From the NCBI RefSeq assembly GCF_016808095.1, contig NC_068974.1, forward strand, positions 1 through 64,000: 64,000 nt of DNA, read 5' to 3'. A program made the translations under genes and the position numbers. Below are positions 50,939 through 62,665 of the stretch, piece by piece. The DNA is from Vigna angularis (taxonomy: Eukaryota > Streptophyta > Magnoliopsida > Fabales > Fabaceae). The notes beneath the pieces are model-generated. The model was not told the DNA's origin. It made no database searches and was given only the letters and a program-made list of their open reading frames with translations. Numbering within the stretch: the stretch's first letter is position 1; each line of letters begins with the position of its first letter.

Positions 50939-51745
50939 TGTAAGGGCCTCGTTTTTCTTAAAGGGAATGGGGAAGCATTTAATGCTGAGGGGCACTAGCT
51001 GACATAGAGGGAGGTAGGTTTTGTTTTATTGGGAAAAATGGGGAGCTTGAATGTTGAAAAACAGCAGCAAAAGGGGAGCAAACGTCCGGGTTTTACTCTG
51101 TGACATCCCAAAAATACAGTCATAACTATAAATTCAGAAAGTCACATTTAATAATAATTCAGTACAGTTTTTCGCTAAAAACAAAAGCCAAGCCGTACAC
51201 CTTACAACACGAATCACAATCCGAAGTCGAACGCACAAATAACAAAACCTGACCGAACGGTTTACACAGAACAATTACCGAACGGTCGAAATAATCCTAA
51301 AAGAAAACAAGAGATGGTCGAACGACCACTCAGTTCAACAAAATACAATGCTGGTCGAGCGGTCTCACTGCTCGATCTTCACTTCGGCATCAACCAGGTT
51401 CTCTTCGTTTAACGCATCTTCCAAACGCTCATCTCCCTCTGCTCACATCCACACGGATGATCATTGCAATGACAAGACGGACGTACAAGGACAAAGGACA
51501 ACACAAGGAAAACGAAAGGGTAAGCTTGTATAATTTAACTCATGCATCAACATACAATTTCAAGTAAATAATTCAACAAACATGCATATTTCAACGTTAT
51601 TCATTTGTCACATATCAATACACTGTAAGGTAGGTACTAATTAAACTCAACACGACTGACTGTCCGAACTATATAAATTCCCGTGTAGCTACGACGATCG
51701 TGCACCCGGGTGGTGTGGTGACTGGCATTCTCAGCAGCTGCCACC

Positions 51746-51817
51746 CGAGGTTAGTCCATTCCGTCCAAATTACAGTTATGTGACGGTTCCGTCCAAATTA
51801 CAGTTATGTGACGGGGA
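51746..51817. repeat. 29-bp direct duplication
   Basis: The word TTCCGTCCAAATTACAGTTA with its TGTGACGG tail is present twice in tandem within solo LTR 4. Confidence 0.8.
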
Positions 51818-52239
51818 CCTCCTGCCATTCCCACGCATGACATACCCCCTCTATGTCAAGACGAGTAGTCACGGAATATCAGGATCGAATCGCCTGCTAA
51901 GTCTGGCCACGGTCATACTTATACAACTTTCAACATTCATTCATGAGTCGTTCCTACCTGGAACGCTCGTTCAACATTCATAACTTTACTTTCATCTCAT
52001 ATAATCTTCATCATTTACTAATCATCATTTATCATTCATCATTTACTGTTCATCATTCACTATTCATCATTTAAATACCGAACGTTCCATCACAAGGGAA
52101 ACGAGAACGAACACTGTTTTGCGAGACAAAAAGACGCTCGTTCGGATCAGAGAACGAACGTTAAGAGCGAGACCAAAAGACGCTCGTTCGTATCAAATAA
52201 CGAACGCTATTTTGTGGAAAATGAGAACGAGCGCTCAAA

Positions 52240-52565
52240 ACAATACCGAGCACTATTAGGACGAACGCTCAGCTAAAAAAAGAACACTGGACGAACGCTC
52301 TTTCAAAACCGAGCACTATTTGGACGAACGCTCATACCGAGTACCATTTGAACGAACGCTCAGTTGGAGACCGAGCACTATTTGAACGAACGCTCATACC
52401 GAGCACTATTTGAACGAACGTTCAGTGTGATACCAAGCACTATTTGGACGAACGCTCAGCTCAAAACCGAGCACTATTAGGACGAAGGCTCAGTTGGAGA
52501 CCGAGCACAATTAGATCGAACGCTCAGTTGGAGACCGAGCACTATTAGGTCGAACGCTCAGCAAG
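52240..52565. repeat. ~34-bp degenerate tandem repeat
   Basis: Roughly nine units combining ACCGAGCACTATT and GGACGAACGCTCAG words, a variable-length version of the two-word unit seen at 29300-29580. Confidence 0.7.
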
Positions 52566-55500
52566 ACAGTGGAATATGAGGACGCTCGTCCTCGACCAGG
52601 GATCACTTCAAATGAACGAATCCCGTTTTGACTATGACAAATAAGAAAACCGAACGGTCAAAGACCTTTCAGAACGAACGTTCAATATGGAGGGAAACTC
52701 TTTTTCCATTCATTTACATTCCAGTTCAATTTCAACATGTAATTCATAAAATTCAATACGTTCGTATCAACCTCATCTCCCACATTTTATACATTCCATA
52801 TCATATAAACTCATTTCACCAATGAAACGAACGTTCATGCAGTTCAGTAAATCAAATATCATGTATTTTACTCATACCACCAAAAACGATCGTTCATACA
52901 ATTCATACGTATCATACATCAGGCATTAATTTCATGCAGTAAATTAACGGACGTTCATACAAGGCACACCACATGAATTAAATCAAATAAGCTTCCCTTA
53001 CCTGGAATGAACGAACGTTCACAGGCGCACACAGACGCTCTCTACTCAAATCCTTATCACCAACGCTCGTTAATCCACTATATATGAACGAACGCTCAGA
53101 AACCCACCTATATTAGGTCATATACTGTTAGGACGAACGTTCAGAATATTTAAGAACGAACGCTCAACATGTAACGTAAGGACGAACGCTCGACAACACT
53201 GTTTGGACGAGCGCTTGGTACTAAGACGGACGAACGTTCAGAAACGAACGCTCGACAGAGAAAAAGACGAGCGTTCAAAACAACGTGGACGAACGTTCAA
53301 TTTGTCAAGTTTTGGACGAACGTCCAATTCGTCTTAATTTGGACGAACGTTCAATTTGTCAAGTTTTGGACGAACGTCCAATTCGTCTTAATTTGGACGA
53401 ACGTTCAATTTAAAACCAAATTGGACGAACGCGATTCTGCAGAATCTGCAGAATCGCAGGTTTTCCAGAAACCAGAAAACCTCCATTTTTAACTCTAAAG
53501 CTTTTAGATTTCTACCAAAAACAGCAAAATGAACTAACCAAAACGAAAAATCTATCTTCCCTTACCTCTTGAAGACTTCCTTTGTGAATTCTTTGAATCT
53601 ATCCTCCTCAAGATGTGTAGCTCCAATCACCTCCAAAACTTTGAACTTCTCCTTCTCTTTACAAAAATGGCAGCAAGGTAGCAAAGACTCTTCCCCATTT
53701 CAGAACCCAGCACCTCCTTTTTATCTTCCAAGTTTACATGGTGCCAAAACAAGAGAGAAGTCACGGACTTCTTTGTTCCCTACTTCCAAATAAACCAAGT
53801 CCTGTGACTTCCTAGTTGCTTCCCCCACCCCTTCTAAAATAATATTAAAATAAAAACACAACATAAAATAAAATACTAGGTCCTTACATACTCTCTTTGC
53901 TGGCACCTTTCAAAAAAGCTGGAGACGTGGGAGATAAAAGGGGGTGTTGGGTTCTAAAATGGGAGAGAAGTTCTTGCTGCAAAGTTTGTGAAGTTAGATT
54001 CAAAGTGCTGGAATTGCTTGGTGCTGCAAGTCTTGGAGAAGTTAGATTCAAAGATTCACAAAGGAAGTCTTCAAGAGGTAAGGGGAGCTAGATCTTTTGT
54101 TTGATTGATGATATATGTTGTGTTTGATGCAAATCTGGGAAGGAAGGGATGAAAAATTGGGATTTCTGGGTTTTCTGGAAATCTGGTACGATTCTGCCGA
54201 ATTCTGCAGATCGCGCGTTCGTCCAATTTGGCTCCTAATTGGACGTTCGTCCAAATGGCTCGACCAATTAGTGGTCCGCCAAAATAACCTGAATGTTCGG
54301 TTCTGTGTTAACGAGCGTTCGTTCGTTTACAGTGATATATTAGACGTTCGTCCCAAATGTATACAGAAATTATTAATTTTAGGCGTTCGTCCCCAAATTG
54401 ATATTTACGTGATCTTGAGCGTTCGGTATTTGGTATTAGTGATTGCAGTCGTTCGTCTTTGATAGGGATTCTTAGGTTTCAAATTTAAAGGTTCGGTTTT
54501 AGTGGATTAATGAGCGTTCGGTCTTGTTTCTGTATTAGCAATTCTGAGCGTTCGGTTTCAATGAGGTATTCTCGGCTTGTGAGCGTTCGGCCGTTAGTTG
54601 GTATTCTTAGGTTTGGATTTTGAGCGTTCGGTCATAGTTTAATTCTCATAATGAGCGTTCGGTTTTGGTTTAAATCTGATAGTGAGCGTTCGTCTTATTT
54701 AGTATTATAAGTTGGAATTTTAGTCGTTCGGCCTTGGTATGATTATGATGTGAGCGTTAGGCTTTTTACTGTTGTGATTATGAACGTTCGGTATTGAGTA
54801 GTATTCTTAGGTTAATTCTTGAACGTTCGGCCTATGGTTGTGATGTGAGCGTTCGGTATTGGAGTATTAGAAATTATAGCGTTCGGATCAATATTCCTTG
54901 GAGTGGATTAAGCACCGCACGTTCAGAATGGATTTAATAGCGTTCATTCTAGATATTCAATATTAGCGTTCACCTATTGAATCTTATAGCGTTCGTCCAA
55001 TTATCATAGTAGCGTTCGGCCTATTGAATCTTATAGCGTTCGCATAGTAGCGTTCGGCCTGTTGGTAATAGCGTTCGTTCTAGATATTTATATAAGCGTT
55101 CGGCCTAACGGTGTCATCAGTGAAATAGCGTTCGGCCTGTTAAGAAATAGCGTTCGTCCTAAGTATCAATCAGCGTTCGGCCAATAGTGTTGAATCCAAT
55201 ATGACGTTCGGTTTTAGCGTTCGTCCAATTGTGTTAAATCTCTTAGCGTTCGTTCAATTGGCACAGTGCGTTCGGTTTATAACGCTCGGTGAATAGTGTT
55301 CGTCCATCCAATGGTCAGCAAATGGTGATGGGTTTTAAGTTCATTTCTCTTGAATTGAATTATGTGCAAAATGTTTGGAAAAGATATATTGTGATGGGAT
55401 TTATGTGAATGTATGAAATACGTTGGATTTAATGTGATATTATGGAGGTATTTGGTTATTCATTAATTGGGATAAGGTTTAAAAGTAACAGTATGATTCA

Positions 55501-55734
55501 TGAACGTAATTCCATGATCCTCAAGGAGAGGATATATGGTGGTGTTTTGGGGTTGTATAGAATGATTACATGGTAGCTCAGTTTTGGGGGTCATCCTAAA
55601 TCTCCAATGGTCCTTCTTCTCATGTAGAGAGGATTGAACATGTGGTGAGGAGTAGCAGGAGGTCCTAGTCTTGGATGCTTCCATATGATCCAAGGTGAGT
55701 AATAACGGATTAACCTCGTGATTGTGGCCGGGCG

Positions 55735-55905
55735 GGAGTGCCCAAATGTTACACCAGGCGGTAGTGCCTAAAGTTCCACCTAGCGGTAGTGCCTAAAGTT
55801 CCACCAGGCGGTAGTGCCTAAAGTTCCACCAGGCGGTAGTGCCTAAAGTTCCATCAGGCGGTAGTGCCTAAAGTTTCACAAGGCGGGAGTGCCAGGGCGG
55901 GAGTG
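55735..55905. repeat. 25-bp tandem repeat, six to seven copies
   Basis: Units ACCAGGCGGTAGTGCCTAAA + GTTCC within solo LTR 5; each contains GGCGGTAGTGCC, a small near-palindrome. It lies where elements 2 and 4 carry the single-copy GGGTGGTGT...CACCCGAGG block. Confidence 0.8.
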
Positions 55906-56544
55906 CCCAAGTTTCATAAAGCCACCACGGGTGCAAGACCCGCCATAGCTCGGTAATCATTCTAGTCCGGATGAGTCGGTCTATAAAGCAACAAGTCGGG
56001 GTATAAAGTAACAAGTTTTGTGATGTCAGTTTACCATGTGTGGATGAATGTTTACATGTCATGGGAGTGTATGAAATATGGATCAATGAGTATGCTTTAA
56101 TTGTTCTTTTATATGAATCTATGAATGATTACATGAATTAACTGTGTTGTATGTATAACATGGTTTTTATATCTAGCTCACCCTTGCATTGTTTGTGTTG
56201 TGTGCTGTTTGGGTATGTTTCTTTGGCGATGATCATCCACTTGGATGGGAGCAGATGACGGAGAGGATACTTTGGAAGCAGCCCTTGATGGAGACGGAAG
56301 TGCTGCAGCTTAGATTAGCTAGACTTATTTCGTAATTCTTAATGTTTGGAGGAACTCATGTGTTTTTTAAGTTTTAAATTCTCCGTGATTTTCATGGAGA
56401 AATTCTAATACTCTTGTTGTCAATTCCGCACTATTCTGAGGATGACTGTAATCCTTAAATTACTCTTGACTGCTTTCCTATATTATGCATGATGACGTCT
56501 TTATTATATATGAATGATGTATATAATTGGGACGTTACAAGAGA

Positions 56545-57485
56545 AGTGAAGTTGAGAGCTGCTGGAGTTTCAAGGAGGCCTTGGTACTGCAAATCTGGGA
56601 GAAGTTAGATTCAAGATTCACTAAGGAGGTCTTCAAGAGGTAAGGGGAGCTAGATCCTTTTCTCTGGATTGTATGAACTATGCGTGTACTGAAATAAATA
56701 GTATACTGCCGTGGATGAATAAATTTTATATTTAGAGTGACTTTGTGGTGTATGAATCTGTATGAGTGGTTGTTGAATTGTGCTTTTGTACGTGGATCTG
56801 GGAAAAAGGGAATGAAAAATGGGGTTTCTGGGAAATCTGGAAATCTGCTGCGTTTCTGTAGAATTCTGCAGAACGAGCGTACGTCAATGGTGCTCGACCA
56901 ATAGTGGTCGGGCAAAATAGAACGAGCGTTCGCCCGTGTAGCGTTCGGCCTTAAATTTAATATTCTTAGGTAAGAGCCTTGCATGTTCGGTTTTGAGTGT
57001 ATTAGTAAGCGTTCGGTCTTGATGTGTTATTTTAGGTTTCAATCACGGTCGTTCGGTATCAATCTGATATTCTTAGGTTTGGATCTTAAACGGTCGGTTT
57101 TGATGTACTAGTGATAATAGCGTTCAGTTTAATTTGGTAATCTCAGCTGGTGATCTATAGCGTTCGACCATAAATTGATATATTTAGGTTTCAATCTCGA
57201 GCGGTTTAGTGTAATAGTAGTTGTAGGCGTTCGTTCTTAAATTAGAATTATCGGAAAGTGATCTTGAGCGTTCGGATCCAATTAGTATTCCCAGGAGTTG
57301 ATTTAGTACCGAACGGTCAGAATGGATTTAGTAGCGTTCAGTCCGGTTTTGATTTTGTACCGTTCGGTTAAGTTGAAATCATTCGTCCTCAGTTCTAGAC
57401 GTTCGGCCAGTATTTTAGGTGTTCGACAAAGTGATCTAGGTGTTCAACGAAGATTCTAAACGTCCGTCCAAATAGTGTTCAGTTA
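56545..57485. mobile_element. Family A LTR fragment, outer (right piece)
   Basis: Continues the LTR interrupted at 50938: CTTCAAGAGGTAAGGGGAGC at 56632, TTCTGCAGAA at 56864, then a CGTTCGG-rich core up to about 57485. The rest of the LTR, including the GATGATCAT block and the terminal GGGATGTTACA, is missing. Confidence 0.6.
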
Positions 57486-58313
57486 AGTGGATTTCGAACT
57501 AAAAATTAAAAGGTAATAATTTCTAATTAAAATTTGAAATCGAAACACCTAATTCTTAATTGCAAAATTCAATTAAAAAATTCACTTTTCCTGAAGGCAA
57601 CACAACACCACCATAAAATTCAGTCTTCCGCAGCGTAACCCTACCCAACCTCGCGTAGCTTCTACCCCCAAACTGCCGTAGGCGACGACGGCGACGGCGG
57701 CGACGGCGAGCAGAACAAGAGTGGAACCCTAATTCCCTAATCTGTGAGTTTTCTTCACTCTCCGACACCAAACCACTAAAAAAAGTTGAAAAAGAGAAGA
57801 GATAAAAGTTCACAAGGTATCTTTTGTTAATGTGAATACAATAATTCGCTCTCTTTGGATATTCTTGTAAACCCCACCCTTTGTGATCTCACTTCTTTGC
57901 GTGTTTAACTTCCCAATTTCCTAAGAACACTTTGCACATATTCATGTAATGTGTTAGTTGGTGGCTTTATCATAGTTTTGGTCAAATACGACACTTGAAA
58001 TTTATAAGCTGTTTATATTGTTTTCCGAAACTAATCACAAATTGCATTGTTTTGTAGTTCTCCTACCTTGGAAGCTTTAGTTACGGTAGCCAGCATATTG
58101 ATTTTAACACGGGATTTGCAAGTCCTATTTGAAGTGATTAGTGGGGGAAGATTGAAGTTTTGCTTTGAAATAATTGACATTGATTTTATGAATAATAGTG
58201 AGTTGGCGGTTGGTTGTCACTTCTGTGCACGAGGGCAAAGCCAGCAAGCATGTGGTAGTTGTTGTTTTATGTGAGAAGAAAAAGCGATACATTTGTAAAC
58301 TTTTGCAAGTAAA
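57486..58313 (+). other. Region upstream of the THG pseudogene
   Basis: Contains a GACGGCGAC trinucleotide-like tract (57680-57710) and a possible leader intron (GT at 57816, AG at about 58057). It may be the promoter and 5' leader of the tRNA-His guanylyltransferase gene. If the leader intron is real it argues against a retrocopy. No other gene recognised. Confidence 0.4.
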
Positions 58314-58361
58314 ATGGCCAACAGCAAATATGAGTATGTCAAGTGTTTTGAAGTTGAAGAC

Positions 58362-59904
58362 TGATAGGTGAAAAGTTTACTTGTTTTTGTTGCTTATATT
58401 GTGTGGCTTTTGAGTAAGTTTTAGTGTTTATTCTCATGAAAAGTGTATAATTGTTGATATAAGTATAATTTTGACTGTTTAAATGTTTTTGATGCTTTTG
58501 TTGTTTATTTTGATGTAAAATAAGGATTGAATATCATAAAAGACTTGGACCAGGCTTAATGGACGATGTTTTGCCGAAAGTTTCGCGCCCGAGCGTGAGA
58601 AAAAGGGCTCTGGGCGTGATTTTACCGAGAGGTTCGCGCCCGGGCGCGAGATACAAAGGGGCGCCCGGGCGCCACTTAGAAGCATTGAGTCGCTCGTCCA
58701 GCGTGCAGATGACGCTCGTCCAGCGCGCAGAGGACGTTCGGCAGAGGACGCTCGTCCAGAGTGAGGACGCTCGTCCAGCGCTCGTCCAACGCTCGTCCAG
58801 GGACGCTCGTCCAGCAGAGGTCGCTCGTTCGGCATAGGACGCTCGTCCAGAGTGAGGACGCTCGTCCAACGCTCGTCCAGCGCTCGTCCAGGGACGCTCG
58901 TTCGGCAGAGGACGCTCGTCTAGGAGAGGACGCTCGTTCATCCAGCAGAAGCACTTTGACGCTCGTCCATAAAATGACCAAGGACGCTCGTCCAGAAGTT
59001 GGACGCTCGTCCAGGAAATTGGACGTTCGTCCAGAAGTTGGACGCTCGTCCAGAAAATTGGACGTTCGTCCAGAATTGGGACGCTCGTCCAGAAATTGGA
59101 CACGCGTCCCTGGCCCACTCAATTATTGAACTCTTCTATTTTAAAAAGCTGATTCAGAGTTGCAGAAGGGGATCTGACGGGGGGGAGAAAAAACCTGACG
59201 CTGCTGCAGCTGCTCCAAGAGGCTTCCATGGTGGAAAATTTCCAATTTCCACCATCCAATCCATCATTTCTCTCTTCTATGATGTATATGTGTAGTTAAA
59301 ACTCCATTTCACTGGGGTTGAGAGTAAATTTCTGAACTCTTTGTAATTTCTCTATTAATGCATGATCTTGTATGAATTTTGTGTTCTATCCTTATTTTTC
59401 ATGCTTTTGATGGAAATCTGAGCTATTTGAACGGTTAAATCATTGGAAAATGTATGAGACCGCGGACCTAGGATAGAACTGCTAAAGGATTTCGAGTCCT
59501 AGACATAGGAGGGAATTTTTAGTCATCTGTGACATTGTGTTTAAGGCAAATCTGATAATTGAATTAGCTAAGGAATTAGCAATTTAGTTTGATTGATTAA
59601 GAACTGTCTCTGAGGAATCAGGACTGCATGCGCCTAGGATGTCGATGCTTAATTTTGAGAAATTGTGTTAGTAGAAAATTACCGGAGTGATGAACTTGAA
59701 TTTCAACCCCAGTGAACTTTAATTCATCTGTTTTTACCACTTTAATTTCATCTGTATGCAAATCTTACTTGTGTTGTAAAATTAATCGCTAAATTAGTAA
59801 ACTTTAATCAATCTGTGAATCAAAACAAATCCCTTGGGAAAACGATATTCGGACTTACTGATTTATTACTTGAACGATCCGGTACGCTTGCCGAGGTCTC
59901 AACA
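58362..59904. mobile_element. Solo LTR inserted in the THG pseudogene
   Basis: 1,543 bp, begins TGATAGGTG and ends GGTCTCAACA, flanked by a perfect 5-bp duplication AAGAC (58357-58361 and 59905-59909). Its end (GAACGATCCGGTACGCTTGCCG) looks like Ty3/gypsy LTRs of dicots. This is a different family from A and from the Athila LTRs. Its first part holds a ~430-bp array of GGACGCTCGTCCAG words (58680-59110). No coding domains. Confidence 0.85.
58680..59110. repeat. GGACGCTCGTCCAG degenerate array
   Basis: More than 25 copies of the near-palindrome GGACG-CT-CGTCC, spaced by 2-20 bases, in direct orientation. It yields long spurious open frames in several frames and on both strands, none with a family resemblance. 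Confidence 0.85.
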
Positions 59905-61397
59905 AAGACGAGGTCATGTTTCCCAATATCATCCTTGTTTGGATCAATGCCTGTAGCCTTCATAAACCTTATGATCTAAACACGTTGAAGCTGATGAACT
60001 CTTGTGCTGTTGAAATTCTTGAAGAGTATGCAGATGTAGTCTTTGCATATGGATTTAGCGATGAGTATACTTTTGTATTGAAGAAGACCTCCAAGTTTTA
60101 TGAAAGGCGTGCTAGCAAAGTGTTATCCATCATTACTTCATTTTTCTCCTCTGTTTTTGTGAGAAAATGGGGTGAATTCTTTCCGCACAAGGAACTGCAA
60201 AGTCCTCCTTCCGTCCATGGGCGAGTCATACCTTGTGCGTCCACAGAAGCCCTTCAAGCTTATCTTTTGTGGCGGCAGAATATTTGTCATTTGAGTAATC
60301 AACATGAACAATGCCTTTGGCGTCTTGTTGAACGTGGAATGAATGAGAAGGAAGCATGGGATTTTATCAAGGGTTTTGACAAAAGTGATCTAAACAATCT
60401 TTTATTCGATGAGTTCAATGTCAATTACAATACACTAGAGCCAATATTCCGACAAGGTTCTTGTCTTCTGAAGACAGTGGTAGAGGATGTTGTGAAATAC
60501 ACAGATAATGGTGCTCCAATTAAAAGGCACAGACGGAAGATAATCCCTGTGCATTCCAAGAAAATAGCTGGTAAGAGATTTTGGAATGAGCATATCCTTC
60601 TTTTGAAGGAACTTGGTGGTTTTATTGAAGAGATTAACAATGTGACTCCAGAGTATGTGAGATCCTTTGAGTTTGATAGCAAATTGATGCCATCTACATG
60701 GATTGTAGTTCGAATAGATGGATGCCACTTCCACATATTTTCTGAGGTACATGAATTTGTGAAGCCAAATGATGATAGAGCCCTTAACCTGATGAATTTG
60801 TGTGCAGTTGCTGTCTTAGAAAAGTTTTGGGAGGATATAGTCTTTGCCTATGGGGTTAGTGATGAGTACAGTTTTATTATTAAGAAAACCTGTAATCTTT
60901 ACCAAAGGAGAGCTAATAAAATGGTTTCAGCAATTGTGTCTTTCTTCACATCCACTTATGTGATGAGATGGAATGAGTTCTTCCCACAAAGCGAGTTAAA
61001 ATACCCTCCTTCCTTTGATGGGCGAGCAGTGTGCTATCCATCTACTGAGATTCTAAGGGACTACCTTTCATGGAGACAGGTGGATTGCCACATCAACAAT
61101 CAATATAACTCTTGTTTCTGGAAGCTAGTTGCATCTGGAAAAAGCAAAAGGGAAGCTCAGAATAGTTTAAAGGGTGGTTAGTTGCAAAAGAAAATTGAAG
61201 AATTGGCTATTGACTACAATAAATTACCAGTCATGTTCCGACAAGGATCCTCAGTTTATAGGGACAAAGTAGACACTGTTCCAACTCACGAGGAGAATGG
61301 TAACTCTTTTGAAAGTAAAGGAAAGGTCATTGTAGAACATGTTGACATTATTGGACCAACCTTTTGGTTGGAACACCTAAACATCCTTGATGAATAG

Positions 61398-62665
61398 GTG
61401 CATGTGTAGCCATTGAGTCTCCAAATTAAATTTTACTTTATTTATTGTTGATGGAAATTTTTACTGGTTTTGTTTCACGTTCTAGGTTTTATATTTATAT
61501 TTTCTCATTTAATTTGCTTGAAATCAGAAACTGCTACATATATTTTATTGCTTAAAGTACAAATACGCATGCCAAACCTATTTCCTTTTAACATTTAATC
61601 TTTATAATATAATATTTACAATAAAACTAAAATTCAAATTGAGTACAGAATAAATACAAAATTTTACAAGTATAACCAATCATGCACCCTCACTGTCCCT
61701 GTTTTGAAAAAAACTTTCGTTTCAGTTTACTTTTCTCTTTCTGCTTTGTTTTAAAAAAATTAATAATCGGTATATTTGTCTCTGAAAACAAAAAAACTCA
61801 GCCAATAATCATTGTTACACAAGCAAAAGAGATACCGCTATAAGAAAAAAGATAAATACTTTGGATTTTCATGTACTTAACTGTTAATATTTATCAAAAT
61901 TAAATTAGAAAAAGTCTAACATATCACCTTTTATCTCTAATAAATAAATCTGTTAATATTTATGAGCTTAACACCGATTTCTCCCATCTGAGTGGTAGCC
62001 CTTCTTCCAATTGCATGTATTGTTAGCACGGAACCGAACCAAAACTCGCAGGTTTGACAACACTTGGTATCAAAATCAATGTATGAGATGTATATGTACT
62101 ATGTATGTGGAATTCATATTAACTTTTTTTCTTACGTCTTTTTACAAATAATAGTTGTAGCAAATGAGATTGCGAGACTCAGAGAGCATGTTCAACAAAA
62201 CAGAGGAATGGCAGTTCAGTTACAATTAACACTAAAAGGAAGACCAAGACCAACAATGAGCAATTTGATATCTCAAATCAGAGTTAGAACAAGATATGTT
62301 TATTTTTATTGTCTCGGTAATACTTTAGAACGATCAACAAATTAGATAAAATATTTCTTCATTTCAAGGCACAAAACTCCTGATATAAGTATTAAAAAAC
62401 TTGACTTCCCTTTACGGAAAACCTCAAATTTAATGCTTGTAAAGAAAGGAGTTGGGAGAACTTTATCCCTAATCCTACATTGACATGACTCAACATGGAT
62501 AAGTTGTGATTTAATGACTAGTAAATACTAAGCGTATCAAATAAAGTGCTAAATCTAAAACTTTTGTAATTTAGAAAAGCCATTCATGGTTGTACATCGT
62601 AATTTCTGTAAGGCTACTCTTTCTTTAAGTATGATGATTACAACACTCTGCGTTTAGCAAATTTC
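61398..62665. other. AT-rich intergenic region
   Basis: No gene recognised. A TTGGTATCA word at 62067-62075 in a CAACACTTGGTATCAAAATC context resembles a tRNA-Met-type retrotransposon primer site, but no LTR can be paired with it. A 93-codon open frame at 62064-62345 is without recognisable domains. Confidence 0.4.

Larger units (their letters stand above)
51099..53888. mobile_element. Solo LTR, family A, element 4 (nested)
   Basis: Begins TGTGACATCCCAAAAATAC and ends GGTCCTTACA, with a perfect 5-bp duplication TACTC (51094-51098 and 53889-53893), 2,790 bp. It shares GGATGATCATTGCA (51456-51470), the ACCCGGGTGGTG / CACCCGAGGTTAGTCC stem-like block (51700-51760) and GAAAGGGTAAGCTT with element 2, and CTTACCTCTTGAAGACTTCC with element 3. 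The CGAACG core runs from 52080 to 53430 and ends in near-palindromic TTGGACGAACGTCCAA copies. Confidence 0.85.
50939..56539. mobile_element. Solo LTR, family A, element 5 (reverse orientation, contains element 4)
   Basis: Begins TGTAAGGGCCTCG and ends GGGACGTTACA, i.e. family A in the opposite orientation to 24203-34790. It has a perfect 5-bp target duplication AGAGA (50934-50938 and 56540-56544). Net length without the nested element is about 2.8 kb. Blocks: CTTCAAGAGGTAAGGGGAGC near 54070, TTCTGC-AGAA near 54190, CGTTCGG-rich core 54220-55290, a 25-bp tandem repeat 55735-55905, and GATGATCATCCAC near 56230. No coding domains. Confidence 0.8.
58314..61397 (+). pseudogene. THG1: tRNA(His) guanylyltransferase, two-domain plant type, pseudogene
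   Basis: The first 16 codons (58314-58361, MANSKYEYVKCFEVED) are separated by a 1.5-kb solo LTR from the rest, which resumes at 59910 in the same frame. Plant THG1 has two tandem Thg1 domains and adds G-1 to tRNA-His in the cytosol or nucleus. Domain 1 (59910-60530) has YGFSDEYTF, but its RIDG metal-binding motif reads WINA and about ten residues after it are missing. Domain 2 (60690-61390) keeps VVRIDGCHFH, NDDRALNLMN, YGVSDEYSF and SFDGRAVCYPS. A TAG at 61179-61181 replaces what is probably a Gln codon, after which LQKK...LPVMFRQGSS continues to 61397. No introns are seen from 59910 on, suggesting a retrocopy. Not functional as a full enzyme. Confidence 0.87.

Noticed and set aside
58479..59129. 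Overlapping long frames on both strands in the GGACGCTCGTCC array
   Set aside because: The repeat opens many frames at once, and the translated products are repetitive with no family resemblance.
62064..62345. 93-codon frame and TTGGTATCA primer-site-like word
   Set aside because: No LTR can be paired with it and the peptide has no recognisable domain.
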